A stretch of DNA of 64,000 nucleotides from DASTEQ01 sp040905185 (GTDB lineage Bacteria; Chloroflexota; Limnocylindria; QHBO01), in NCBI GenBank assembly GCA_040905185.1, contig JBBDRZ010000007.1, positions 62,001-126,000 on the forward strand. Reading direction: 5' to 3'. Positions 44,086 through 52,712 of this stretch are shown here, in pieces. The notes under the pieces are model-generated. The model worked only from the letters and a program-made list of their open reading frames with translations. It was not told where the DNA came from and searched no databases. How positions within the stretch are numbered: the stretch's first letter is position 1; each line of letters starts with the position of its first letter. Both the position numbers and the translations under genes were made by a program.

Positions 44086-45612
44086 TCACCATGGCCAGGC
44101 GACCAGATTGAGCCCCGCGGCGCTCTGAACCGCCTCCAGGATGCGCTGCACCGGCCCGGCGGTGGCCTCCAGGACGGGGGCCGGGAACACGCCCAGGGCC
44201 ACGACCAGGACCACCAGCGGCGCCAGCGACAGCCATTCGACGCGGGTCAGGTCACGCAGCCCGCCCCAGGCCCGGCGCATCCAGTCCGACGGCACCGCGA
44301 AGAACGCGCGCTGGAACATCCACAGCATGTAGACCGCGCTGGCGATCACCACCAGCATGGCCCAGGCGGCCACCCAGGGGGAGTACTGGAACGCGCCGAG
44401 CAGGACGAGGAACTCGCCCACGAACCCGGACAGCCCGGGGAGGCCGATGGAGGCGAAGATGAACAGCCCGAACAGGGCGGCATAGGCCGGCATCCGGGCG
44501 TTCAGCCCGCCCATGTGGCTGATCATCCGGTCGTGGGTCCGCTCATAGATGACCCCCACCAGCAGGAACAGGGCCCCGGTCGTGATGCCATGGCTGACCA
44601 TTTGGAAGACGGCCCCCTGCAACCCCTGGGCATTGAACACGAACGTGCCGAGGATGACGAACCCCATGTGCGACACGCTCGAGTAGGCGATCAGCTTCTT
44701 CATGTCGGGCTGCACCATCGCCACCAGCGCGCCGTAGACGATGGCCACCAGGGCCAGGCCGATCATGAGTGGCGCGAAGGAGTGGGCCGCATCGGGCAGC
44801 AGCGGCAGTGAAAACCTCAGGAACCCGTAGCCGCCCAGCTTGAGCAGTACCCCGGCCAGGATGATGGAGCCCGCGGTCGGGGCCTCGACGTGAGCATCGG
44901 GCAGCCAGGTGTGGAACGGCCACATCGGCACCTTGATGGCGAACGCCAGCCCGAACGCGATGAACGCGCCAGCCTGGAGCAGGTCGGGAAACGGGGCGCC
45001 GCGGAGGGCTTCGTAGCTGAACGTGAACGTTCCGCCCGGGAGGTTGGCGTTGGCGATGACCACGGCCAGGATGGCGACCAGCATGAGGAGCGAGCCGACC
45101 AGGGTGTAGATGACGAACTTCAGCGTGGCGTAGATGCGCTGTGGTCCGCCCCAGATCCCGATCACCAGGTACATCGGGATCAGGCTCAGCTCCCAGAAGA
45201 CGTAGAACACGAACAGGTCGAGCGCCACAAAGACGCCGAGCATGCCGGCCATCAGCAAGAGCATCGCGGCGTAGTACTCCTTGACCCGCATCTGGATCGG
45301 TCCCCACGAGTACAGGATGCTCACCACGCTCAGGACCGTGGTGAGCAGCACCAGCACGGCGCTCATGCCGTCCACCCCCAGCTGGTAGCGGATCCCGAAC
45401 GCGCTGATCCACGGAAGGTCCTCGCGGAATTGGAACTCCGCCCCGGCCGGGTCGTACCCCAGCAGGAACAGGCTGAAGCCCAGGCTCACGAGCGCCGCAA
45501 GCAGGGCCACCCAGCGGATGAGCCGATGGTTGGCGCCCGGCACGAACAGCAGGGCCGCCACGCCGAGAAGCGGCGTGAAGACGATCAGCGACAGGACCGG
45601 CAGGCCGCTCAT
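44086..45612 (-). CDS. nuoM: NADH-quinone oxidoreductase subunit M
   Basis: 508 residues. Antiporter-like subunit with VFYVFWELSLIPMYLVIGIW, KVPMWPFHTWLPDAHVEAPT and QPDMKKLIAYSSVSHMGFV, all intact. Proton translocation in the membrane arm. One base separates it from nuoL. Confidence 0.96.
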   Translation of the reverse strand: MSGLPVLSLIVFTPLLGVAALLFVPGANHRLIRWVALLAALVSLGFSLFLLGYDPAGAEFQFREDLPWISAFGIRYQLGVDGMSAVLVLLTTVLSVVSILYSWGPIQMRVKEYYAAMLLLMAGMLGVFVALDLFVFYVFWELSLIPMYLVIGIWGGPQRIYATLKFVIYTLVGSLLMLVAILAVVIANANLPGGTFTFSYEALRGAPFPDLLQAGAFIAFGLAFAIKVPMWPFHTWLPDAHVEAPTAGSIILAGVLLKLGGYGFLRFSLPLLPDAAHSFAPLMIGLALVAIVYGALVAMVQPDMKKLIAYSSVSHMGFVILGTFVFNAQGLQGAVFQMVSHGITTGALFLLVGVIYERTHDRMISHMGGLNARMPAYAALFGLFIFASIGLPGLSGFVGEFLVLLGAFQYSPWVAAWAMLVVIASAVYMLWMFQRAFFAVPSDWMRRAWGGLRDLTRVEWLSLAPLVVLVVALGVFPAPVLEATAGPVQRILEAVQSAAGLNLVAWPW

Positions 45613-45613
45613 G

Positions 45614-47851
45614 TCAGCGCACCACCGTGGCGTAGACCAGCAGCACGATGACCAACCCGGCCGCGATACCCAACCCGTAGTTCTGGACCCGACCGGTCTG
45701 GGACCGGCGCAACCCGCCGCCCAAGCGCTGGGCCAACCAGCCGACGCCGTTCACCGCCCCATCGATGACCTTCACGTCGAACCACCACAGGGCGTTGGAG
45801 AGCACCACGCCTCCGCGGGCGAAGACGAGCTGGTACAGGTCGTCGAAGTAGTACTTGTTCAGGCTGGCCCGATACATCCCAGGTCCCAGCCCGAACGGGA
45901 TGCGCTGCACGAAGCGCGCCGGCGCCTCGGGATCCTGGATGTACCAGCGCCGGGCGAGCAGGATCCCGGCCAGCCCGACCGAAGCTCCGGCGAGCAGCAG
46001 CAGGCCGCCCAGGCCGAACAGCTCGAAGCCGTGCGCCTCCCCATGTTCCAGGGCGCCGGCCAGGATCGAGCCGGGCTGGATGCCGGCCCCCAGCTCCTCC
46101 GCGCCACGGAACACCTCCTCGAGCCACTGGTGAATGGCGCCGCCCTCGGGCGGAATGCCCAGCAGCAGCCCGGCCAGCACGGTGGGCACGGCCACGATGA
46201 CGAGCGGCGCCACCATGGTCGGTGCGCTCTCGTGGACGTGGTGCCACGCCGCCGCCGGCCCGCGCCACGCGCCGTGGAAGGTCATGAAGATCATCCGGAA
46301 GGCGTAGAACGCGGTCAGGAACGCGACCCCGATGCCCACCGCCCAGTAGATCGGATAGCCGCGGGCGAATGCCTCCGACAGGATCTCGTCTTTGCTGAAG
46401 AACCCCGCGAAGATCGGGATCCCGGCCAGGGCCAGGGCCCCCACCACCATGGTCCCGTAGGTCCAGCGCATCCGTTCCCGGAGGCCGCCCATGAACCGCA
46501 TGTCCTGCTCCCCGCCGGCGCCGTGGATGACCGATCCCGAGGCCATGAACAGCAGCCCCTTGAAAAAGCCGTGGGTCAGCAGGTGGAAGATGGCCGCCAC
46601 CCAGGCGCCGATGCCCAGGGCGAAAAACATGTAGCCCAGCTGGCTGACGGTGGAGTAGGCCATCACCTTCTTGACGTCGTTCTGGGTCAGCGCAATGGCC
46701 GCCGCCAGGACGGCGGTGAACACGCCGATGGCGGCGACGACACCCATTGCCTCCGGGGAGTGGGCAAAGATCGGGTTGGCGCGGGCGACCAGGTACACCC
46801 CGGCGTTGACCATGGTCGCGGCGTGGATGAGGGCGCTGACCGGGGTGGGGCCTTCCATGGCGTCGGGCAGCCAGACGTGGAGCGGGAACTGGGCGCTCTT
46901 GCCCACCGCACCCGCGAACAGGAGCAGGGCGATGAGGGTGATATGCCAGCCCTCCAGGCCGCCGATCCCGGCGAACACGTCGTCGAAGGTCAGCGTACCG
47001 AGCAGGGTCCAGATCAGGATCACGCCCAGCCCAAAGCCGAAGTCGCCGACCCGGTTGACGATGAACGCCTTCTTGGCCGCTCCCGCCGCCGACGGCTTCT
47101 TGTACCAGTAGCCGATCAGGAGGTACGAGCACAGCCCGACTGCCTCCCAGCCGACGTACAGGAGCAGGAAGTTGTCGGCCAGGATCAGCAACAGCATGCT
47201 GAACATGAACAGGTTCAGGTAGGCGAAGAAGCGCCACACGCTGCGGTCGCCGTCCATGTAGCCGATGGAATAGACGTGGATCAGCAGGCCGACCGTGCCG
47301 ACCACCAGCAGCAGGACCGCGGTCAGCGCGTCCACGAAGAACGTGATCTCGATCCGGAAATCGCCCGACACGATCCAGTCGTAGACGGTGACCCGGTACT
47401 CGGCGCCTCCGAAGATGACCGAGCCGAAGATCGCCATCGACGCCGCCCAGGCCACGGCCACCAGTGCGACCGGGACCCACCACGAGCGGTAGACCGGCCG
47501 CGGCCCGCCGGGCCTCACGTGACCGGGCTGCCCGCGCCCGTCGTTCAGCTCGTCGGGGATGATCCCATCGGCCCCGTTGGCGTTGGCCAGGTCGTCGGCG
47601 TGGCCCCGGTGGGGCGAGGTCTCGCGCTGCTCCTCCTCGGTCGGGACGCCGCGGTACCCGGACTCGTCGACCGCCTCGGCGTGGGAGGCGTGCGCGTCGC
47701 CGCCCGTGTCGTGACCCGCCCCGGCGCCGTGCTCCTCATCGTGCTCGGCGTGCTCCGGAATGCGGTCGAGGCGCGGCCCAAGCAGCACCGCGAACAGGAA
47801 GCCGGCCAGCGGCAGGGCCGGGATCAGGGCGACGAGCGACTGCAGGTCCAG
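45614..47851 (-). CDS. nuoL: NADH-quinone oxidoreductase subunit L, CTG start
   Basis: 745 residues if started at CTG 47851, giving MDLQSLVALIPALPLAGFLF, the canonical first helix. The next usable codon (GTG 47788) would delete it. An in-frame TGA lies just upstream, no ATG/GTG/TTG lies between, and AAGGAG stands 7 nt before CTG. The antiporter core is normal (YVGWEAVGLCSYLLIGYW, KSAQFPLHVWLPDAMEGPTP, TQNDVKKVMAYSTVSQLGYM). Between TM1 and TM2 there is a hydrophilic insertion of about 90 residues rich in His, Glu, Asp and Gly (from HAEHDEEHGAGAGHDTGGD), not seen in standard NuoL. Confidence 0.93.
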   Translation of the reverse strand: MDLQSLVALIPALPLAGFLFAVLLGPRLDRIPEHAEHDEEHGAGAGHDTGGDAHASHAEAVDESGYRGVPTEEEQRETSPHRGHADDLANANGADGIIPDELNDGRGQPGHVRPGGPRPVYRSWWVPVALVAVAWAASMAIFGSVIFGGAEYRVTVYDWIVSGDFRIEITFFVDALTAVLLLVVGTVGLLIHVYSIGYMDGDRSVWRFFAYLNLFMFSMLLLILADNFLLLYVGWEAVGLCSYLLIGYWYKKPSAAGAAKKAFIVNRVGDFGFGLGVILIWTLLGTLTFDDVFAGIGGLEGWHITLIALLLFAGAVGKSAQFPLHVWLPDAMEGPTPVSALIHAATMVNAGVYLVARANPIFAHSPEAMGVVAAIGVFTAVLAAAIALTQNDVKKVMAYSTVSQLGYMFFALGIGAWVAAIFHLLTHGFFKGLLFMASGSVIHGAGGEQDMRFMGGLRERMRWTYGTMVVGALALAGIPIFAGFFSKDEILSEAFARGYPIYWAVGIGVAFLTAFYAFRMIFMTFHGAWRGPAAAWHHVHESAPTMVAPLVIVAVPTVLAGLLLGIPPEGGAIHQWLEEVFRGAEELGAGIQPGSILAGALEHGEAHGFELFGLGGLLLLAGASVGLAGILLARRWYIQDPEAPARFVQRIPFGLGPGMYRASLNKYYFDDLYQLVFARGGVVLSNALWWFDVKVIDGAVNGVGWLAQRLGGGLRRSQTGRVQNYGLGIAAGLVIVLLVYATVVR

Positions 47852-47855
47852 CGCG

Positions 47856-48164
47856 CTACTCCTTCAGATCGGCGTAGTCGTCGACCTCGGCGGTCTGACG
47901 CGTGCGGATGATCGCGATGACCAGGGCCAGGCCCACCGTCGCCTCCGCTGCCGCGACGGCCATGACGAGCAGCGCGAAGACGGCGCCGGCGTTATCGGTG
48001 GCGTAGTAATCGAACGCGTTGAACGCCACCAGGGCCAGGTTGACGGCGTTCAGCATGAGCTCGATGCAGATCAGCATCATGATCGCGTTGCGTCGGGCCA
48101 GGAAACCGAAGGCCCCGATCCCGAACAGGGCGAGTGACAGGAACAGGTAGCCGTTGAGGCCCAT
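47856..48164 (-). CDS. nuoK: NADH-quinone oxidoreductase subunit K
   Basis: 102 residues, three TM helices. Conserved buried glutamates are in MLICIELMLNAVNLALVAF and AAEATVGLALVIAI. Mrp/MnhC-like membrane subunit of the proton channel chain. Confidence 0.96.
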   Translation of the reverse strand: MGLNGYLFLSLALFGIGAFGFLARRNAIMMLICIELMLNAVNLALVAFNAFDYYATDNAGAVFALLVMAVAAAEATVGLALVIAIIRTRQTAEVDDYADLKE

Positions 48165-48167
48165 CGG

Positions 48168-48677
48168 TCAGTTCATCCGCTCGTCTTCTTCGGGCCGCCG
48201 GGCCAGGTAGATGGCGCCGATGATGGCGGCCAGCAACAGGAAGCCCACGATCTCGAACGGCAGCGCGTAGTCGTTGAAGATGGCGGCGGCCAGGGCGTCG
48301 AGCTCAACCGGGATGATCACGCTGGGGTTGGGCCAGTCGGTCTGGAGCAGGGCCCATCCGACGAGGGCCACGATCCCGATGGCGACCAGGGCTGCGAAGG
48401 GCGCCTGCCGCTGGAAGGGTGCCGGCAGGTTGGCGTCACCGGCCTGGGTCAGCATGATCGCGAACAGGATCAGGACGCTGATGGCGCCCAGGTAGATGAG
48501 GACCTGGGCAGCGGCCACGATGGGCGCGCCGAGCAGGGCGTAGGTGCCGGCCAGGGCTCCGAAGGAGACCATCATGGCCACCGCGGAATGGATCACGTTC
48601 CGCAGCAGGACGGCCGCCAGGCCGCCGCCCAGGACGCCGGCGGCGAGCACCACGAAGAGGACGGTCGAGATGTCCAG
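48168..48677 (-). CDS. nuoJ: NADH-quinone oxidoreductase subunit J, probable CTG start
   Basis: 169 residues from CTG 48677, giving MDISTVLFVVLAAGVLGG; the alternative GTG 48653 shortens TM1. GGGAG lies 8 nt before CTG, and an in-frame TGA upstream leaves no other start codon. Family marker RNVIHSAVAMMVSF and AQVLIYLGAISVLILFAIML (TM3 with its pi-bulge) are clear. It overlaps nothing upstream and opens the nuoJKLMN segment. Confidence 0.93.
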   Translation of the reverse strand: MDISTVLFVVLAAGVLGGGLAAVLLRNVIHSAVAMMVSFGALAGTYALLGAPIVAAAQVLIYLGAISVLILFAIMLTQAGDANLPAPFQRQAPFAALVAIGIVALVGWALLQTDWPNPSVIIPVELDALAAAIFNDYALPFEIVGFLLLAAIIGAIYLARRPEEDERMN

Positions 48678-48710
48678 AGTCGAGGCTCCCGTTCGAAGAC
48701 CGAACGCTCA

Positions 48711-48734
48711 CACGGCCTCGCTCCAGAGGCCGTG
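48711..48734 (-). other. Hairpin in the nuoJ leader
   Basis: CACGGCCTC / GAGGCCGTG, perfect 9-bp stem, 6-nt loop, between the MBL gene and nuoJ. It may mark an RNA processing or attenuation point within the long nuo transcript. Confidence 0.45.
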
Positions 48735-48738
48735 GCCG

Positions 48739-48744
48739 ATTCTA
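48739..48744 (-). promoter_or_regulatory. Possible -10 element for nuoJKLMN
   Basis: TAGAAT on the minus strand, overlapping the stop of the MBL gene. -35 is weak, so partial co-transcription from upstream is likely. Confidence 0.35.
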
Positions 48745-49587
48745 CGGCAAGAGCTGATCTCCCTCGCGCCCGGCGGTCACCTGCAGGCCGTTGGCGGTGG
48801 ACGCGGCCAGAGTGGCGGCGTCCATGGCCAGGACGTCCATCTGGTCGTCGGTTCGTGCCGGATCGTGGTGGAACAGGACCAGCTTGCCGACCTGGGCGCG
48901 GCGCGCGAAGGCGATGGCCTCGGCGACCGATGAGTGGCCCCAGCCCAGCCGCTCGGCACGCTCTTCGTTTGTGTATTGAGCGTCGTGGATGAGCACGTCC
49001 GCCCCGCGCGCCAGGCGCAGCCCGCTCACCCAGGATGTGTCGCCATCTCCGTCACTCGTCCCCAGAGCCGGCTCGTGGTCGCTCAGGTAAGCCAGCGACT
49101 GGCCGTTCCCGGTGATGCGGTAGCCGAGCGTCGCCCCCGGATGGATCACCTCGTCAGCCCGGATCGTGAACGGACCGATCCGGAACGGCTCCTCGGGGGC
49201 GTCATGGAAATCGAAGTTGGCGCGCAGGTCGCGCAGCCGAATCGGGAACAGCGGCGGGGAGAGGTAGCGGGTCAGGCGCGCCCGCAGGTGTAGGGTCGGC
49301 GAGGGCGGGCCCCAGATGTGGATCTCGCACCCGCGCCGGAAGATGGGCGCAAAGAAGCCCAGCCCCTGGATGTGGTCCATGTGGAGGTGGGTGAGGAGGA
49401 TGTCGATCCGCCCCGCCTCCATCGCGACCTCGGCGCCCAGACGCTGGATGCCGGTCCCCGCGTCGAGGACAAGCAGCGTCCCATCGTCGCCGCGCACCTC
49501 CACGCAGGCCGTGTTGCCGCCATAGCGCGCAGTCTGGGGGCCGGCGGCGGCCACCGACCCGCGGGTGCCCCACAGGCGGACGATCAC
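48742..49587 (-). CDS. Metallo-beta-lactamase-fold hydrolase
   Basis: 281 residues from GTG 49587, overlapping the PAS gene stop (GTGA). Zinc motif THLHMDHIQG (H-x-H-x-D-H), later HPG and SDHEP ligands, and a C-terminal FHHDP. The start IVRLWGTRGS ... YGGNTACVEV is typical of a cAMP-phosphodiesterase/RNase Z-like MBL branch often tied to signalling. Sits with a PAS protein inside the complex I cluster. Confidence 0.88.
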   Translation of the reverse strand: MIVRLWGTRGSVAAAGPQTARYGGNTACVEVRGDDGTLLVLDAGTGIQRLGAEVAMEAGRIDILLTHLHMDHIQGLGFFAPIFRRGCEIHIWGPPSPTLHLRARLTRYLSPPLFPIRLRDLRANFDFHDAPEEPFRIGPFTIRADEVIHPGATLGYRITGNGQSLAYLSDHEPALGTSDGDGDTSWVSGLRLARGADVLIHDAQYTNEERAERLGWGHSSVAEAIAFARRAQVGKLVLFHHDPARTDDQMDVLAMDAATLAASTANGLQVTAGREGDQLLP

Positions 49588-49988
49588 GCCTCGGGGGACT
49601 CCCAGAACATCGTCACCGAGCCCATCACGTCGCCGTGCCCGCCGGTCAGCGGGAAGGCGGTGACGCCGATCCGGCGCGCGACGCCGTCGCCGCCCGTGAT
49701 CTCGATCGTGGCGTGAGCCGGACGGCCCTGGCGCAGGGCGATGATCGGAGGCAGCTCTTCCCTGGGCAGCGGGTTTCCGGACTCGTCCCGGGGGCGGAAG
49801 GACGTGGTCCAGGTCTCGAACGGCATCTGGTCCACGTCGTCGGCCCGCACGCCGAGGGTGGGCTCGGCCGCCTCGTTGAAAAAGACGAGATCCCCCTCGC
49901 CGTCGATGACCCACATCGGGATGGACAGGTGCTCCGAAAGCTGGCGGAGGAGGATCATCTCGATCGGCTGCTGGGGGAGATCGGTCAT
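49584..49988 (-). CDS. Stand-alone PAS-domain protein
   Basis: 134 residues, essentially one PAS domain (LSIPMWVIDGEGDLVFFNEA, TLGVRADDVDQMPFETW, then a strand-rich PAC-like end VMGSVTMFWESPEA). No kinase, HTH or GGDEF output is attached. The MBL hydrolase it overlaps may be its output partner. Cofactor unknown. Confidence 0.85.
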   Translation of the reverse strand: MTDLPQQPIEMILLRQLSEHLSIPMWVIDGEGDLVFFNEAAEPTLGVRADDVDQMPFETWTTSFRPRDESGNPLPREELPPIIALRQGRPAHATIEITGGDGVARRIGVTAFPLTGGHGDVMGSVTMFWESPEA

Positions 49989-49995
49989 CCGGGCG

Positions 49996-50001
49996 AGGAT
50001 A
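49996..50001 (-). promoter_or_regulatory. -10 element, leaderless start of the PAS-MBL pair
   Basis: TATCCT on the minus strand, 7 nt before ATG 49988, no SD. It gives the PAS-MBL pair its own transcription start within the nuo cluster. Confidence 0.45.
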
Positions 50002-50202
50002 CCCGCTGACGTCCTCCGACACCGTCGCCCCGGATCACTCAGCTTGGCCCGATCGTCCTGCCCTGGATGGACCGATGGGCGCGCGTCCTGGTCGCTTCGC
50101 TTGCGCTCAGCTCCGCGATCGAGCTCGCGCAGCCAGGGGTTCCCGACCGCTCGGCCGATGTCGACGACCTGAAAACGGCGCCAGAGCGCCCGTCAGCAGC
50201 GA

Positions 50203-50267
50203 AATGCGACACCCGGGGGCACCGATCGGCACGGCAGGAGCTTCATCCTGGCTGATAGGTGTCACGG
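50203..50267 (-). repeat. 65-bp intergenic repeat, copy B
   Basis: Minus-strand match to 33979-34043, same length. It lies in the 317-bp gap 49989-50305, where I see no gene; the rest of the gap holds only the PAS promoter. Confidence 0.45.
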
Positions 50268-50305
50268 GCAAGCACACGGCGTCGGCGCAGCGGGAAGGCG
50301 CCGGT

Positions 50306-52702
50306 TTAGCGGGTGGGGCGCTCCCGGTCGGACATCTCCAGGATGTCGAGCATGGGCAGGTCGCGCTGGTACTCGCTGAACTCGAACTCCGGGCCGCAGC
50401 GCAGCGCGTCGTAGGGACAGGCGTCGGCGCAGATGCCACAGAAGATGCAGCGGCTCACGTCGAGCTGGTAGGTCTCCAGGATGCGCGGCCGCGGCATGAG
50501 CGCGCCGACCGGGCACGTCTCCGCGCAGCGCCCGCATGACACGCACGGGGTCTCGTTCAGCGAGACGTAATCGGCGGTCGTAACCAGCGAGTCGAAGCCC
50601 TTGCCGATGAAGTCGTAGCACCCGGCGCCCACGATGTCCTTGCACACCTGGGCGCATCGGCCGCAATCGATGCAGCGCGAGTAGTCGCGCAGGATGAACG
50701 AGTGGGTCTCGTCCCGGCCGTAGCCGTGGTTGATGCCGACATACGGGTTGTCCTGGATCGACCGCTCGTCGATCGTCATGTTCAGGGTGGTCTCGTACTC
50801 GATGGCCGCCTCGCGCAGGTCGCAATGGCCGATCGCTTCGCACGTGCACTGGAGGCAGCGGGCGGCCTCGCCCATGGCCTGGTCGTGGGTATAGCCGTGC
50901 TCGTACTCCTCGAAGTTCGTGCGCCGCTCCTGAGCGCCCAGCTTGCCCATCACCGCCTGGGGCTCCTTCACGTCGTCGGTAAAGGGCACGATGGTCAGGA
51001 ACGACGGCTGCGGCTCGGACACGACGCGCCGCACCTGCGGGTCGTCCAGGTCGTGGCCGCGGAGCCAGTAGTCCATGGCATACGACGCCCGCCGCCCGTC
51101 GCCGATAGCCTCGACCACGGTTGTCGCCCCCAGGTTCACGTCGCCGGCGGCAAAGATCTTGGGGATCCCGGTGCGGAACGTGTTCGCATCGGCCACCAGG
51201 CGCCCCTGGCGGCTGACCTCCAGCCCGGAGCGGATCTCGTCCGGCTCGGAGTCGATCCATGACAGCTCCGGTCCCTGGCCGATCGCCCCCAGCACGGTGT
51301 CACACTCGACAATGAACTCGGTGCCGGGCATGGGCTCCGGTCGGCGGCGCCCCTTCTCATCGGGCTCGCCCAGGTGCATCTTCTGGAATTCGACCCCGGT
51401 CACCTTGCCTTTGGCATTGGTCACGACGCGGACCGGAGCGGCCTGGAAGATGACGGTCGCGCCCTCTTCGATGGCCTCGTGGACCTCGTCCTGGGAGGGC
51501 ATGTCCTTCAGGTCGCGGCGGTAGACGATGGTCACCGCCTTCGCCCCCTGGCGGAGGGATGTCCGGGTGCAGTCGATAGCCGTGAACCCGCCGCCGATGA
51601 CCACCACTCGGGCCCCCTTCAGGGCGGGGACCGGGACGCCCCGCGTGCTGTTGTACAGGTTCTCCAGCGCGTTCACGGTGCCGTCCGCGAACTCCTCGGG
51701 AATCCCCATCTCGTTGGGCTTGTAGCAGCCGATGCCCACGAAGATGGCGTCATAGCCCTGCTCGACCAGATCGGCCAGGTGGAAGTCGCGGCCCAGGCGC
51801 ATGTTCGGCTTGAAGGTGGCGCCCAGCTCCCAGACGTGGTTCAGCTCGCGGTCCATCCAGCCCTTGGGCAGGCGGTACTCGGGGATCCCGTAGCGGAGCA
51901 TGCCGCCCTGCTCCGGATCGGCCTCGAACACGTCGCAGTGATGCCCGCGCAGCTGGAGGTAGTAGGCCACCGTCATGCCGGCCGGTCCTGAACCCACGAT
52001 CGCCACCCGGCGCCCGGTGTCCGATTCCTTGGGCCACGGCAGGGGGGCCGGCGCATCCACCTCCAGCACCCGGTCGGCGCAGTACCGATGCGAGTCGCGG
52101 ATCGCAATGGCGGTGTCCACTTCCTCGCGCCGGCAGTGGGTCTCGCACGGGGCGGGGCACACCCGACCTAGGATGGCGGGGAAGGGGAGCGAGCGCTTCA
52201 GGATGCGGGTCGCCTCTTCCCAGTTGCCCTCCGCGTTGGCCTTCAGGTAGCCGGGGATGTCGACCCGGGTGGGGCACTTGAACTGGCAGGGCGGCAGGCA
52301 GTACGCGTCGTGGTCCGAGAAGATCAGCTCCAGCACCAGGCGGCGGTTCTCGATGACCCGCTCCGAGTGGGTGGTGATGACCATCCCCTCGGTGATCTGG
52401 GTGCCGCACGAGATGGGCGTGTTGTCCTGGCCCTCGACCTCGACCACGCAGATGCGGCAGGCACCGTAGGGCGACAGCTTGGGCTCGTAGCACAGGGTCG
52501 GGATCTCGAGCCCCAGCACCCGGCAGGCCTGGAGGATGGTCTGGCCCTCTTCGGCCTGGACCTGGCGGCCGTTGATCGTGACCGTGATCTTGCGCGTGCC
52601 GGGCACCACCGGCCAGATGGGCGCGTAGTCCTCCAGGCGCCCCAGGGTGGCGCCATCGTCCTTGCCGTTGCCCTTCCCATTGCCGTTGCCCACGAAGGTC
52701 AT
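50306..52702 (-). CDS. NuoG-like/GltD-like/NuoI fusion, complex I input subunit
   Basis: 798 residues. (1) NuoG-type [2Fe-2S] domain (about 35-110; LCYEPKLSPYGACRIC, then ISCGT). (2) Fer4_20/DPYD-like Cys region (CLPPCQFKCP ... RVCPAPCETHC) and a GltD-type FAD/NAD(P) oxidoreductase (about 225-575; VAIVGSGPAGMTVAYYLQLRG, VVVIGGGFTAIDC, AAGDVNLGATTVVEAIGDGR). (3) NuoG ferredoxin part (CIDCGRCAQVC, CVSCGRCAETCP). (4) A C-terminal piece matching the second half of NuoI (RCIFCGICADACPYDA, then EFEFSEYQRD). The molybdopterin-fold domain of standard NuoG is absent. It probably feeds electrons from NAD(P)H through its own FAD. A Gly/Asn/Lys-rich N-terminus precedes the domains. Confidence 0.82.
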   Translation of the reverse strand: MTFVGNGNGKGNGKDDGATLGRLEDYAPIWPVVPGTRKITVTINGRQVQAEEGQTILQACRVLGLEIPTLCYEPKLSPYGACRICVVEVEGQDNTPISCGTQITEGMVITTHSERVIENRRLVLELIFSDHDAYCLPPCQFKCPTRVDIPGYLKANAEGNWEEATRILKRSLPFPAILGRVCPAPCETHCRREEVDTAIAIRDSHRYCADRVLEVDAPAPLPWPKESDTGRRVAIVGSGPAGMTVAYYLQLRGHHCDVFEADPEQGGMLRYGIPEYRLPKGWMDRELNHVWELGATFKPNMRLGRDFHLADLVEQGYDAIFVGIGCYKPNEMGIPEEFADGTVNALENLYNSTRGVPVPALKGARVVVIGGGFTAIDCTRTSLRQGAKAVTIVYRRDLKDMPSQDEVHEAIEEGATVIFQAAPVRVVTNAKGKVTGVEFQKMHLGEPDEKGRRRPEPMPGTEFIVECDTVLGAIGQGPELSWIDSEPDEIRSGLEVSRQGRLVADANTFRTGIPKIFAAGDVNLGATTVVEAIGDGRRASYAMDYWLRGHDLDDPQVRRVVSEPQPSFLTIVPFTDDVKEPQAVMGKLGAQERRTNFEEYEHGYTHDQAMGEAARCLQCTCEAIGHCDLREAAIEYETTLNMTIDERSIQDNPYVGINHGYGRDETHSFILRDYSRCIDCGRCAQVCKDIVGAGCYDFIGKGFDSLVTTADYVSLNETPCVSCGRCAETCPVGALMPRPRILETYQLDVSRCIFCGICADACPYDALRCGPEFEFSEYQRDLPMLDILEMSDRERPTR

Positions 52703-52712
52703 CGGTCCAATC

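Noticed and set aside
45614..47788. nuoL starting at GTG 47788
   Set aside because: It would lose the first TM helix and has no SD; CTG 47851 has AAGGAG and yields the family N-terminus.
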